Assembly: GCA_009877105.1 (NCBI GenBank)
Contig: WXFD01000012.1
Coordinates: forward strand, 29,715-93,714
Source of the DNA: Bacteroidales bacterium
GTDB taxonomy: Bacteria > Bacteroidota > Bacteroidia > Bacteroidales > VadinHA17
DNA length: 64,000 nt
Reading direction: 5' to 3'
The translations under genes were made by a program, and so were the position numbers. Under the pieces are notes generated by a model. It saw only the letters and a list, made by a program, of their open reading frames with translations, was not told where the DNA came from and did not search any database. This document shows, in pieces, positions 55,504 to 64,000 of this stretch. The first letter of the stretch is position 1; the number at the start of each line of letters is the position of its first letter.

Positions 55504-56751
55504 ATGGAAAGATCGGTTTTGCATCTCGACCTCGACACGTTTTTCGTGTCGGTCGAGAGGCTGAAGAACAGCAGGCTTATCGGAAAGCCTGTGATCATAG
55601 GAGGCTTGTCGGACCGCAGTGTTGTTTCGAGCTGCAGCTATGAGGCCCGGAAATACGGGGTCAACTCGGCAATGCCGATGAAAATGGCAAGAAGCCTGTG
55701 TCCGGAAGCCATTATGATCCGCGGCGACATGGAAATGTACAGCAGGTATTCAAACATGGTTACCGAAATAATTGCTGAAAAGTCTCCCCTGTATGAAAAA
55801 TCATCCATCGACGAGCACTATGTCGACCTCACCGGCATGGATCGTTTCTTCGGATGCTGCAAATGGGCGCATGAACTGAGGCAGCGCATAATGAAAGAGA
55901 CGGGCCTGCCTGTATCGGCAGGTCTCTCAGTGAACAAGACGGTATCCAAGATTGCAGCCGGGGAGGCAAAGCCGAACGGCGAGATTGAAGTGGGCAGGGA
56001 GATTGTCTTCCCCTTTCTCGATCCGCTGCCGGTAAGCAGGATCCCCATGGTTGGCCCGAAAACCTGTCATATTCTCCGTTCAATGGGTATCGCAACAATA
56101 TATACGCTCAGGAACATTCCGGCTGAAATGGTTGAGAAGGTACTGGGGAAAAACGGGATTGAAATATGGAAGAAAGCCAACGGAATTGATCCGTCGCCTG
56201 TCATGAGCTTCTCCGAACAAAAATCCATCAGCACGGAGCATACGTTCGAAAAGGACACCACCGACATCGCACGCCTGAATCAGCTGCTTGCGGGCATGGT
56301 GGAAAAGATCGCGTATGATCTGAGGAACCAGGAAAAGCTGACGTCGTGCGTCACCGTGAAGATCAGGTATTCAAATTTCGACACCCACACCCTGCAGAAA
56401 AGGATACCGTACACCTCTTTCGACCATGTACTCACTGATGTTGCGAAAGAACTGCTTTCAAGGCTTTACCGGCGCAGGATGCTGATAAGACTGATAGGAG
56501 TCAGGTTCAGCCATATGGTAAGGGGCGTTCAGCAGCTCAGCATGTTCGACGACACTCCTGAAAAGATCAATCTTTATATGACCATTGACAAGCTCAGAAG
56601 GCGTTTCGGGCCTGATACGGTGAGGAGAGCTGCCGGGGTAATGACAATACGGGAAAGGGAGGAAAAAGCCCTTAAACAGCTCGAAAATGCGTTAAATGAA
56701 CAAAAAATGATGGAGGAGCGCCTGAGAGGCTATGCGATGCACGGATTTTAA
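55504..56751 (+). CDS. dinB: Y-family DNA polymerase (DNA polymerase IV type)
   Basis: A 415-residue translesion polymerase. The catalytic carboxylates are intact: D9 in HLDLDTFF, and D103-E104 in SIDEHYVDL. This separates it from ImuB-type accessory proteins, which have lost them. A helix-hairpin-helix region follows (PMVGPKTCHILRSMG), then the little-finger domain, and QQLSMFD (343-349), a clamp-binding motif. The start at 55504 (MERSVLHLDLD) is preferred over 55486. First gene of the damage cassette, 103 bases before the DnaE gene. Confidence 0.93.
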   Translation: MERSVLHLDLDTFFVSVERLKNSRLIGKPVIIGGLSDRSVVSSCSYEARKYGVNSAMPMKMARSLCPEAIMIRGDMEMYSRYSNMVTEIIAEKSPLYEKSSIDEHYVDLTGMDRFFGCCKWAHELRQRIMKETGLPVSAGLSVNKTVSKIAAGEAKPNGEIEVGREIVFPFLDPLPVSRIPMVGPKTCHILRSMGIATIYTLRNIPAEMVEKVLGKNGIEIWKKANGIDPSPVMSFSEQKSISTEHTFEKDTTDIARLNQLLAGMVEKIAYDLRNQEKLTSCVTVKIRYSNFDTHTLQKRIPYTSFDHVLTDVAKELLSRLYRRRMLIRLIGVRFSHMVRGVQQLSMFDDTPEKINLYMTIDKLRRRFGPDTVRRAAGVMTIREREEKALKQLENALNEQKMMEERLRGYAMHGF

Positions 56752-56854
56752 GCCCTGAATATGCCGGAACACCAGGCATCCGGCCCCAATGCGGGACAAC
56801 GCCTGATACCCGTAGCCTCCGGGAACGCCGGATCAATGAAATAAAACAGGAGAT

Positions 56855-59791
56855 ATGTACCTGAACTGCCACTCATATTACAGTCTTCGCTACGGTATGA
56901 TGTCCGTTGAACAGCTTGTGCAGTGCGCCATTGCTGCAAATGCCCCGGCCATTGCCCTCACCGACATAAACAATACCACCGCGATACCCATGTTCGCAGG
57001 AGAATGCGCCAGGAACGGCATAAGACCCGTGGCAGGAATAGAATTCAGGGACGGGAATGAGCTCCGGTATATCGGTATAGCCCGGAACAACAAGGGATTA
57101 CGGGAGTTGAACGAATTCCTCTCAAAAATCAATTCCGAAAAGGCACAGGTCCCTTTTCCGGCACCCGTATTCTCAGAATCATACGTGATCTATCCCCTGA
57201 ACAAAAGGCCGGGCAGAAAACTGTCGGAAAATGAGAGGATTGGTATAAAACCCCGGGAACTCGGCAGCCTGCTGACCTCTGCCCGTCCCTCCGACAGGAA
57301 TTCCATGGTACTGCTGCAACCGGTGACTTTCTCCTCGGAAAATGAGATACCAATTCACAGGAGCCTCCGGGCCATCGACAACAATATGCTGCTCAGTCAT
57401 CTCAATCCGTCACAGTGCGCAGGAGAAGATGAATTTTTCATGGATCCCTCCCGTCTGAAGCAGTTACTTGAGGAGAACAGGTGGATTGCCGGCAACACTG
57501 AAAAGCTTCTCGGTGACTGCACGCTCGATTTCGACAGTAAAAGTGTCAAGAACAAGAAAGTCTTTTCAGCCAGCAGATATGATGACAAACTCCTGCTCGA
57601 AAAGCTTGCATGGGACGGCATGATCTACAGGTACGGAAAACACAATGCCGAAGCCGCAGAAAGGATCGGGCATGAACTTGAAATCATCGACAAGCTCGGA
57701 TTCTCTGCATATTTCCTGATTACATGGGATATTGTCAGATATTCAATGTCAAGGGGATTCTACCATGTCGGCCGCGGCAGCGGAGCAAATTCAATCATTG
57801 CTTACTGCCTGAAAATAACTAATGTTGATCCCATTGACCTAAACCTTTACTTCGAACGGTTCATAAACCCGAAAAGGAGCTCACCTCCCGACTTTGACAT
57901 CGATTATTCGTGGAAGGAAAGGGATGAAGTGACAGACTATATCTTCAGGAGATACGGTTACAGTCACACGGCGCTCCTTGGAACAATAAACACTTTCAGG
58001 GGCAGGTCGATCGTGCGGGAACTTGGAAAGGTATACGGACTCCCGAAGGAAGAGATCGATTCTCTTGCCGACAACCCCTCGGCTGAAAGCAACCGGAACG
58101 AGATCTCGGATTTGATTTTCAGTACCGGGCTGAAAATAGCTGATTTCCCAAACATGAGAAGCATACATGCCGGAGGGATACTGATCTCGGAAGAGCCCAT
58201 TACCTGCTATACAGCCCTTGACATGCCGCCGAAAGGCTTTCCGACAACCCAGTGGGACATGTACACTGCCGAAGAGATCGGCTTTGAGAAACTCGATATA
58301 TTGAGCCAACGCGGCATAGGCCATATCCGCGAAAGCGCCGAAATAATAAAGAGAAACCGTGCGATCGATGTTGATGTGCATGCAGTTCACAGGTTCAAAA
58401 ATGACCCGGGAGTTAAGGAATTGCTTAGAACCGGCGAGACAAAGGGCTGTTTCTATGTCGAAAGCCCTTCAATGAGAGGTCTGCTGCAGAAGCTTAAATG
58501 CGATGATTATCCGACGCTTGTGGCTGCAAGCTCGATCATCAGGCCGGGAGTGGCCCGCTCGGGAATGATGAGGGAATATATCTACAGGTTTCACAACCCC
58601 GGCAGATTCGAATATATCCATCCCATAATGAAAGAGCAGCTTGAGGAAACATACGGGGTGATGGTATACCAGGAAGACGTGCTCAAGGTATGCCATCATT
58701 TTGCCGGCCTTGACCTCTCGGATGCGGACACCCTGAGAAGGGCCATGAGCGGCAAATACAGGTCGAAGGAGGAAATGCAGCGAATAGTAAGCAAGTTCTT
58801 CTCCAACTGCCGCGAAAGGGGCTATAGTGAAGAAATAACAAAAGAGGTATGGAGACAGATCGAATCATTTGCAGGCTATTCATTCTCAAAGGCACACTCG
58901 GCTTCATATGCCGTGGAAAGCTTCCAGAGCCTGTACCTGAAAGCTCACTTTCCCCTTGAATTCATGGTAGCGGTAATAAACAATTTCGGAGGATTCTACA
59001 AAACCTGGGTTTACATACACGAGGCCAAACGCTGGGGAGCGCGTATTCACCCTCCGTGCGTGAACAAAAGCAATTACAAGACAACAATATACGGAAACGA
59101 TATTTACCTTGGTTTCATCCACATCAACGGCATTGAAGAAAAACTGGCCCGTTCGGTCGAAACAATCAGGAATGACAGCGGATCCTTCAGCGGTCTCAAT
59201 GATTTCATTTTCAGGGCGAACCCCGGGCTTGAACAGGTTGTCCTGCTGATAAGGTCCGGGGCTTTCAGGTTCACCGGCAAAAAAAAAGCGGTGCTGCTGT
59301 GGGAAGCACATATGATGGTAAATAAGGGTGCAGCTGAAAGCACCCGCCAGCTTTTCCCCATGCAGGCAAGGGATTTTGCCCTCCCCGAACTGGCTTCCGA
59401 TCCCCTCGACGATGCCTACGATGAAATAGAACTCTTCGGATTCCCGGTGTCGCTGAGCTGGTTCGATATGCTTGAGACATCATTCCGCGGTGAGATAAAA
59501 GCACGCGAAATGATGAGCCATGTCGGCAAAAGGGTGAGAATGGCAGGCCACCTTGTTACAATAAAATACATAAAAACCAGCAAGGGAGAATGGATGAATT
59601 TCGGGTGTTTCATCGACAGCGAAGGCAATTTCTTCGACACCACGCATTTTTCACGATCCCTGGAGAATTATCCTTTCAGGGGCAGCGGAACATACCTTAT
59701 ACTCGGCAAGGTAACGGAAGACTCGGGATTTCCGTCGCTTGAAGCTGAAAAACTGGCAAAGCTCCCGGTAAAACCTGATAAAAGATATTAA
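56855..59791 (+). CDS. DNA polymerase III alpha subunit, short DnaE2-like
   Basis: A 978-residue C-family polymerase, shorter than replicative DnaE (about 1150 or more). The PHP domain begins NCHSYYSLRYG. Catalytic aspartates are D346, D348 or D350 in PDFDID and D481 in EKLDIL. The fingers, HhH and a C-terminal OB-fold (about 880-960, VRMAGHLVTIKY) are present; the tau-binding tail is absent. Paired with DinB under an S24 repressor, it fits an error-prone, damage-induced role (ImuC/DnaE2-like). True DnaE1 must be elsewhere on the chromosome. Confidence 0.9.
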   Translation: MYLNCHSYYSLRYGMMSVEQLVQCAIAANAPAIALTDINNTTAIPMFAGECARNGIRPVAGIEFRDGNELRYIGIARNNKGLRELNEFLSKINSEKAQVPFPAPVFSESYVIYPLNKRPGRKLSENERIGIKPRELGSLLTSARPSDRNSMVLLQPVTFSSENEIPIHRSLRAIDNNMLLSHLNPSQCAGEDEFFMDPSRLKQLLEENRWIAGNTEKLLGDCTLDFDSKSVKNKKVFSASRYDDKLLLEKLAWDGMIYRYGKHNAEAAERIGHELEIIDKLGFSAYFLITWDIVRYSMSRGFYHVGRGSGANSIIAYCLKITNVDPIDLNLYFERFINPKRSSPPDFDIDYSWKERDEVTDYIFRRYGYSHTALLGTINTFRGRSIVRELGKVYGLPKEEIDSLADNPSAESNRNEISDLIFSTGLKIADFPNMRSIHAGGILISEEPITCYTALDMPPKGFPTTQWDMYTAEEIGFEKLDILSQRGIGHIRESAEIIKRNRAIDVDVHAVHRFKNDPGVKELLRTGETKGCFYVESPSMRGLLQKLKCDDYPTLVAASSIIRPGVARSGMMREYIYRFHNPGRFEYIHPIMKEQLEETYGVMVYQEDVLKVCHHFAGLDLSDADTLRRAMSGKYRSKEEMQRIVSKFFSNCRERGYSEEITKEVWRQIESFAGYSFSKAHSASYAVESFQSLYLKAHFPLEFMVAVINNFGGFYKTWVYIHEAKRWGARIHPPCVNKSNYKTTIYGNDIYLGFIHINGIEEKLARSVETIRNDSGSFSGLNDFIFRANPGLEQVVLLIRSGAFRFTGKKKAVLLWEAHMMVNKGAAESTRQLFPMQARDFALPELASDPLDDAYDEIELFGFPVSLSWFDMLETSFRGEIKAREMMSHVGKRVRMAGHLVTIKYIKTSKGEWMNFGCFIDSEGNFFDTTHFSRSLENYPFRGSGTYLILGKVTEDSGFPSLEAEKLAKLPVKPDKRY

Positions 59792-59870
59792 ACACTAACC
59801 CTGTAACTGAATGAATCACATAAGATGACTGGCTTTTATATTCTAATAATCAGTGATAAATGATGTCAGA

Positions 59871-60563
59871 TCATGATCGTCTGCCGGGGCTGTCCCTGAA
59901 CGGTGAGGCATCCGAAAGCTTTGATATTTTCCTGAATCCCGTTGCCCAGTAATATATGAACACCGGGACAAAAACAGTAAGCAAAACCTGGGATTTGCTC
60001 ATCAGAAGAAAATCATACAGCCCGTGAAAGAAAAACGGAACAATGAATGCCAGCATCAGTTTCAGGATCCTGTACCTTGAATCAAAACGTGCGAGGCCGA
60101 AATAGTATCCCATGGAAATACCAAAGAGTGCATGTGCCGGAACGGCCGTAAATGCCCTCACGAACCCCACGCCCATTCCGCCGCTGAAAACATACAGGAT
60201 ATTCTCGACTGCGGCGAAGCCAAGGGAAATATATACTGCATATATAATCCCGTCGAACTTTTCGTTGAAATTCCTTTCCTGCCAGAAAAAGAAATAAAAC
60301 GCAAGGTACTTCATCAGTTCTTCGGTAAACCCTGCCACGACAAAGGCCGTATACCCCGCGCTTGCCAACCCTTCCCCGGCCCCGGAAGGCTCTGCAATAA
60401 GACCTTCAATAATCACTGCAGGTATTATAGTCAAAGCTCCTGTAAATAAGGCTTTTAATAATACACTTAAGGGTTCTTTTTCATATCTGTCACTATGGTA
60501 GATATAAAACGCAATTATCAGAACCGGAGCGAGGGATACAAATATGAGATTCCTGAACAGCAT
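59871..60563 (-). CDS. PrsW-family intramembrane metalloprotease
   Basis: A 230-residue membrane protein with about eight helices. The family motifs are E81-E82 in FTEELMKY, E120-N121 in AAVENILY, H144 in VPAHALFG and HG in FFHGLYDF. These form the metal site. PrsW cuts anti-sigma factors in Bacillus, but the substrate here is unknown. It starts 21 bases from the end of the RelA/SpoT gene, on the same strand, so co-transcription is likely. Confidence 0.88.
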   Translation of the reverse strand: MLFRNLIFVSLAPVLIIAFYIYHSDRYEKEPLSVLLKALFTGALTIIPAVIIEGLIAEPSGAGEGLASAGYTAFVVAGFTEELMKYLAFYFFFWQERNFNEKFDGIIYAVYISLGFAAVENILYVFSGGMGVGFVRAFTAVPAHALFGISMGYYFGLARFDSRYRILKLMLAFIVPFFFHGLYDFLLMSKSQVLLTVFVPVFIYYWATGFRKISKLSDASPFRDSPGRRS

Positions 60564-60583
60564 GATTCAAGATATTTTCAGAT

Positions 60584-62770
60584 TTAATTCTGTTCGCTTG
60601 TATGCCTGACGGCTTTGATGACCCCCCTGACCGAGGATATCCTTCTGATTATTCCATACAGGACATCGTTATTGGGAACCATTATGCTGAGTGTTCCTTC
60701 AAAGATTCCTTCATTCATGCCATAGCTGAAGTTCCTGACGGTAACACTGTAATCTGACAGGATGTCTGCAATTTTGTTGCCTATTCCGATATCTTCCACT
60801 CCTGTTATTTTAATAACAGCATGGAATGAGGGGGCTCCTTTTGCCTTGGTCCACCTGGCAATCACTACCCGGTAAGGATAGCGTGAAATGAGGTTATGAG
60901 CATTGGGGCATCCAGTCCTGTGTATTTTAATACCTTCGGATATAGTGACAAAACCGAAGATACTGTCGCCGAATACAGGGTTGCAGCATTTGGCAAGTTT
61001 ATAATCCAATCCCTCAATACTGTCTTCAATTATAAGATAATCCGAGTAGGGCGAACCGGCTGGTTCTTTTTTTTCCTTTTCAGCCGCAGCTTCGTGCGTA
61101 TGTATGTGTTCAGAATCATCTCCCGGTTTCAGAAGTATTTCCTTTATATGGAGCAGATCAGTCTTGCCCGACTGGATGTTGCAGTAAAGATCCTGGGCCG
61201 TTTTCAGGTTATAATGGATGATAAGCCGCTGAATCACGGCATCGCCATAGGTTATCTTCCAGTTCTTCAGGCGGCGCATAAGCATTTCCTTGCCTTCGGC
61301 GGCAGCTTTGGTCCTTTCTTCACTCAGAGCCTGCTTAATCTTTGTCTTTGCCTTGCTGGTAACGACAAAGGAGAGCCAGTCCTGCTTCGGTTTCTGGCTT
61401 TTTGACCTCAAGACTGAAACATGATCGCCGTTTTGCAGAACATGCCTTATTGTAACATTTTTGCCGTTGACTTTTCCTCCCACGCATGATGCACCCACGG
61501 CTGTATGGATATCGAAGGCAAAATCGAGGATTGTTGCTCCTGCGGGGAGCTGCCGCAAATCACCCTTGGGTGTGAAAACAAAAACTTCATCGGTATACAG
61601 GCCCGACCGCACCTGGTCGAGAAAAGCCCTGTCCTCCCTATCCGATGATTCAAGTATCTGCCGCATCCTTGTAAGCCATGTATCGAGTCCCCCCTCTCCT
61701 TTTATTCCCTTGTATTTGAAATGGGCCGCAAGTCCTTTTTCTGCTATTTCATCCATCCGCCTGGAACGGATCTGTACCTCTACCCACTTTCCCCTCGGGC
61801 CAACCACAGTGATATGAAGTGATTCATAACCATTTGATTTTGGTACTGATATCCAGTCGCGCATACGGCTGGGGTTTGGCTGATACAGATCGGTGACCAC
61901 GGAATATACTCTCCAGCAGTCGGACTTTTCATTTTCCGGATCACTGTCGACCATGATCCTTACGGCAAAAAGATCAAATACCTCATCAAAATCAACTCCC
62001 TGGTTTTTCATTTTGAGCATTATGGAGTGAATTGATTTTGTGCGGCTCTTGATTGTGTATTTTATGCCCAGGCCGTCGAGCTTTTCAGTCAGCGGTGCAG
62101 AAAACTCGCGGATGAGCCTGTTTCTCGAAGCTGTTGTCTGTTTCAGCCTGCCTTCGACATAATTGTACTGATCAGGTTCCAGGTATTTGACAGCCAGGTC
62201 CTCCAGTTCAGTCTTGATATTATAGTATCCAAGCCTGTGTGCCAGTGGTGCATACAGGAAATATGTCTCTGATGCAAGGGGCAGTTTCTCCTTCTCCGGG
62301 ACCTTATCGAGGTTACGCATATATTCCAGCCTTTCAACCAGTTTAATCAGTATTACCCTAACATCGTCAGCAAGGCTCAGGAGGAGTTTTCTGAAGTTTT
62401 CGGCCTGGTATGATGACTGCATTGAGGTAATCCCGGAAACACGGGCGAAGCCCTGGAGTATTTCCACAACCTTTTTCCCGAACTCTTTCTCAAGCACTGC
62501 CCGGTCGGCTTCAAGCCTCCCGTATGAATCATGCAGCAGCGCGGTTATTATGGATGTAAGACCAAGCCCCATCTCCCCGGAAATAATGGTGGCTACCGAT
62601 AGTGCATGAATAACCTCGGGTTGCCCGGTAAGCATCGTATTTCCCGATGATGCCTTCAGGGCATAGTCGAGCGCCTTTCTTACCTTTCTGACATCATCCT
62701 GGGTCAGGGTATTCCCGGCTGTGCGGAGCAATGCCCTGTAAGCCCTGTTTATTCGCTGTGTTTCCGGCAT
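60584..62770 (-). CDS. RelA/SpoT-homologue (p)ppGpp synthetase
   Basis: A 728-residue long RSH enzyme. Order: HD region (about 40-200), synthetase, TGS (FVFTPKGDLRQLPAGATILDFAF), a conserved-cysteine region (LAKCCNPVFGD) and a C-terminal ACT domain. The synthetase loop reads S-R-M-R-D, near the RxKD of bifunctional Rel, and VPKSNGYESLH is intact. In the hydrolase region H55, H80 and D81 remain, but the ED pair after HDxx is Gly84-Arg85. Hydrolysis is therefore doubtful and this may be the synthetase-biased member of two RSH enzymes. Gene symbol left empty for that reason. Confidence 0.92.
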   Translation of the reverse strand: MPETQRINRAYRALLRTAGNTLTQDDVRKVRKALDYALKASSGNTMLTGQPEVIHALSVATIISGEMGLGLTSIITALLHDSYGRLEADRAVLEKEFGKKVVEILQGFARVSGITSMQSSYQAENFRKLLLSLADDVRVILIKLVERLEYMRNLDKVPEKEKLPLASETYFLYAPLAHRLGYYNIKTELEDLAVKYLEPDQYNYVEGRLKQTTASRNRLIREFSAPLTEKLDGLGIKYTIKSRTKSIHSIMLKMKNQGVDFDEVFDLFAVRIMVDSDPENEKSDCWRVYSVVTDLYQPNPSRMRDWISVPKSNGYESLHITVVGPRGKWVEVQIRSRRMDEIAEKGLAAHFKYKGIKGEGGLDTWLTRMRQILESSDREDRAFLDQVRSGLYTDEVFVFTPKGDLRQLPAGATILDFAFDIHTAVGASCVGGKVNGKNVTIRHVLQNGDHVSVLRSKSQKPKQDWLSFVVTSKAKTKIKQALSEERTKAAAEGKEMLMRRLKNWKITYGDAVIQRLIIHYNLKTAQDLYCNIQSGKTDLLHIKEILLKPGDDSEHIHTHEAAAEKEKKEPAGSPYSDYLIIEDSIEGLDYKLAKCCNPVFGDSIFGFVTISEGIKIHRTGCPNAHNLISRYPYRVVIARWTKAKGAPSFHAVIKITGVEDIGIGNKIADILSDYSVTVRNFSYGMNEGIFEGTLSIMVPNNDVLYGIIRRISSVRGVIKAVRHTSEQN

Positions 62771-62879
62771 TGGCCTTTGTATAATTCAATTTTGTATCAT
62801 GAAAGTAATCATTTCCGATGCAATTTAACACCGGGTTAAAAATAAATATTGCCAGCTGGCAGCAATGGTTTTTTCCTGG

Positions 62880-63701
62880 CTATTTCAGGGGAGAATCGGG
62901 TTCACGCGACATTTCATAATAGTATCCCAGGTCGACAAGGGCAGGTATAATTCTCTGGAAAAGAGCCGTAAGCCGGCCGTCCCAGGTAAGGAGCTTGTTT
63001 CTTTTCTTCTTTCTTATGCCTTTAAGTATCCACTTTGCCACATAATCCGGCGACTTTAGATTTTCTTCCTTCCTCGGGGATTCTCCCTGTGCGGATCCGT
63101 TGGCAAGCAGGGCATTCTTACGTATTTCAGTGGCAGTAAATCCGGGGGCTATGATCATTACATGAAGGCCCTTTTTCAGGTTTTCAATCCTGATGGTTTC
63201 CAGAAAACCATGCACTGCAAATTTAGAGGCTGAATAACCGGTTCTTCCCGGCAGGCCGTGAAATCCGGCAACGGAGGATACTCCTACCAGGGATCCCCTG
63301 TTTTTTATCAGATACGGCAAGGCGTATCTGGTACAGTAGACTGTACCCCAGAAATTGACATCCATGAGCCTGTGAAGAACCTTAAGGTCAACATCATCAA
63401 AAAGGGCACGCATTGAAATGCCTGCATTGTTAATGAGATAATGTACGGTTCCATAGCGGGAAACAGCAAATTCCACCATCCGTCTGCAATCGGCTTCTTT
63501 GCTGACATCAGTTTCAATATATGAGGCCTCGCCGCCCCCTGCCTTAATTTCATCCGCAATCGCGGCCATTTTTGCAAGCGACCTGGCAGCCATTACAACC
63601 TTGCTCCCTTTCCTGGCAAATTCCCTTGAAGCTGCCTCTCCTATCCCTGAAGAAGCACCGGTTATAATCACTACTTTGTCCCTGAAAATGCTATTGCCCA
63701 T
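62880..63701 (-). CDS. Short-chain dehydrogenase/reductase
   Basis: A 273-residue NAD(P)-dependent SDR. Motifs: TGASSGIG cofactor site, NNAGIS, catalytic Ser in VGVSSVAG and YSASK. The C-terminus is Lys-rich (GIRKKKRNKLLTW) followed by a hydrophobic segment, as in membrane-associated DltE/YqjQ-like SDRs. Substrate unknown. Start at 63701 (MGNSIFRDK) is chosen because the -7 box overlaps the only upstream alternative. Confidence 0.88.
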   Translation of the reverse strand: MGNSIFRDKVVIITGASSGIGEAASREFARKGSKVVMAARSLAKMAAIADEIKAGGGEASYIETDVSKEADCRRMVEFAVSRYGTVHYLINNAGISMRALFDDVDLKVLHRLMDVNFWGTVYCTRYALPYLIKNRGSLVGVSSVAGFHGLPGRTGYSASKFAVHGFLETIRIENLKKGLHVMIIAPGFTATEIRKNALLANGSAQGESPRKEENLKSPDYVAKWILKGIRKKKRNKLLTWDGRLTALFQRIIPALVDLGYYYEMSREPDSPLK

Positions 63702-63731
63702 TTTTCCGGATTTGACATGGTTAGACGATAC

Positions 63732-63739
63732 CAAAAATA
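63732..63739 (-). promoter_or_regulatory. -7 box before the SDR gene
   Basis: TATTTTTG on the minus strand, about 31 bases before the chosen start. No -33 element is obvious. Confidence 0.45.
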
Positions 63740-63797
63740 ATATTTTTTGATTTTTATGGTAATATTTAATAATTTTCAGTTGGAAAAAGAAATTATC

Positions 63798-63828
63798 TTT
63801 TGAAATGTTTCATTTTTTGCTACATTTG
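63798..63828 (+). promoter_or_regulatory. Promoter for tRNA-Lys
   Basis: TTTTG (63798-63802), 18 bases, TACATTTG (63821-63828), then 20 bases to the first tRNA base. Confidence 0.65.
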
Positions 63829-63848
63829 CACCTCGAAAAATCAGAATC

Positions 63849-63921
63849 GATTCAGTAGCTCAGCAGGTAGAGCACATCCCTTTTAAGGATGGGGTCCTGG
63901 GTTCGAGCCCCAGCTGGATCA
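63849..63921 (+). tRNA. tRNA-Lys(UUU)
   Basis: A full cloverleaf: acceptor GATTCAG/CTGGATC (one T-G pair), D stem GCTC/GAGC, anticodon stem CATCC/GGATG with loop CTTTTAA (anticodon UUU), T arm CTGGG-TTCGAGC-CCCAG, discriminator A. CCA follows in the DNA (63922-63924), unlike the two other tRNAs here. Confidence 0.96.
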
Positions 63922-63924
63922 CCA

Positions 63925-63947
63925 GCAGCCGGCAGGCTGCTTTTTTT
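63925..63947 (+). terminator. Terminator after tRNA-Lys
   Basis: GCAGCC, loop GGCA, GGCTGC, then seven T. A compact rho-independent terminator directly behind the tRNA. Confidence 0.88.
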
Positions 63948-64000
63948 ATTGCGCCCGAACCCGCAAACGCGGCAGGCTGTCTCCTTCGCTAAAATTGCCC

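Noticed and set aside
1..64000. CRISPR arrays, insertion sequences, prophage genes, integrases
   Set aside because: No spaced short repeats, transposase-like proteins or phage structural genes were seen in any part of the window.

Overview
The window looks like chromosomal DNA of an anaerobic, glycan-degrading member of the Bacteroidota, probably Bacteroidales or a close relative. Evidence read from the sequence: promoters of the Bacteroidota form (TTG/TTTG, about 19-21 bases, TAnnTTTG) before several genes; the rpmB-rpmG-DUF4295 ribosomal trio; few Shine-Dalgarno sequences; many lipoproteins and beta-barrel type exported proteins; and a set of Ser-type sulfatases with an oxygen-sensitive radical-SAM maturase. 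Most of the window is ordinary core chromosome with metabolic islands. I see no phage, insertion sequence or CRISPR array.

Layout. 0.1-1.4 kb: FGGY sugar kinase. 1.6-11.9 kb: a co-directional run of five sulfatases, a cation/proton antiporter and an alpha/beta-hydrolase esterase, followed on the opposite strand by the anaerobic sulfatase-maturating enzyme that would activate all five sulfatases. 13.4-19.2 kb: a Tat-exported Gfo/Idh/MocA oxidoreductase, an unknown secreted protein, a malate/lactate dehydrogenase family enzyme, mnmE and an unknown lipoprotein. 19.4-26.2 kb (minus strand): a phosphodiesterase, then a LolA-like protein, an MMPL transporter, an outer-membrane barrel and a membrane-anchored AraC regulator, which read as one envelope transport unit. 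26.6-30.1 kb: sucD, fabG, a structured RNA element, an M48 protease, then tRNA-Thr(CGU), a decayed tRNA-Gly copy and tRNA-Gly(CCC). 30.4-34.1 kb: thioredoxin-like protein, ogt, two small hypothetical genes and cinA. 34.2-43.8 kb: housekeeping genes (rpmB, rpmG, DUF4295, ftsY, rimO, clpC, gyrA, TPR protein). 43.9-50.3 kb: polysaccharide deacetylase, nucleotide-sugar dehydrogenase, GH78 alpha-L-rhamnosidase and a DUF2461 protein. 50.4-54.5 kb: sugar porter behind a double palindrome, a UroD-like methyltransferase, a thioredoxin-fold protein and a P-loop protein. 54.5-59.8 kb: an autoproteolytic S24 repressor divergent from a Y-family polymerase and a short DnaE, with paired operators between them: an SOS mutagenesis cassette. 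59.9-63.9 kb: PrsW protease, a RelA/SpoT homologue, an SDR enzyme and tRNA-Lys.

How the genes work together. The sulfatases, maturase, esterase, rhamnosidase, deacetylase, sugar kinase and sugar porter suggest use of sulfated, acetylated, rhamnose-containing polysaccharides, though no SusC/SusD pair is in the window. The most interesting units beyond core metabolism are the barrel-MMPL-LolA-like transport module, the S24/DinB/DnaE cassette with its repeated TGATTA-N5-TAATCA operator, the self-closing RNA element between fabG and the M48 gene, and the disturbed tRNA-Thr/tRNA-Gly locus.
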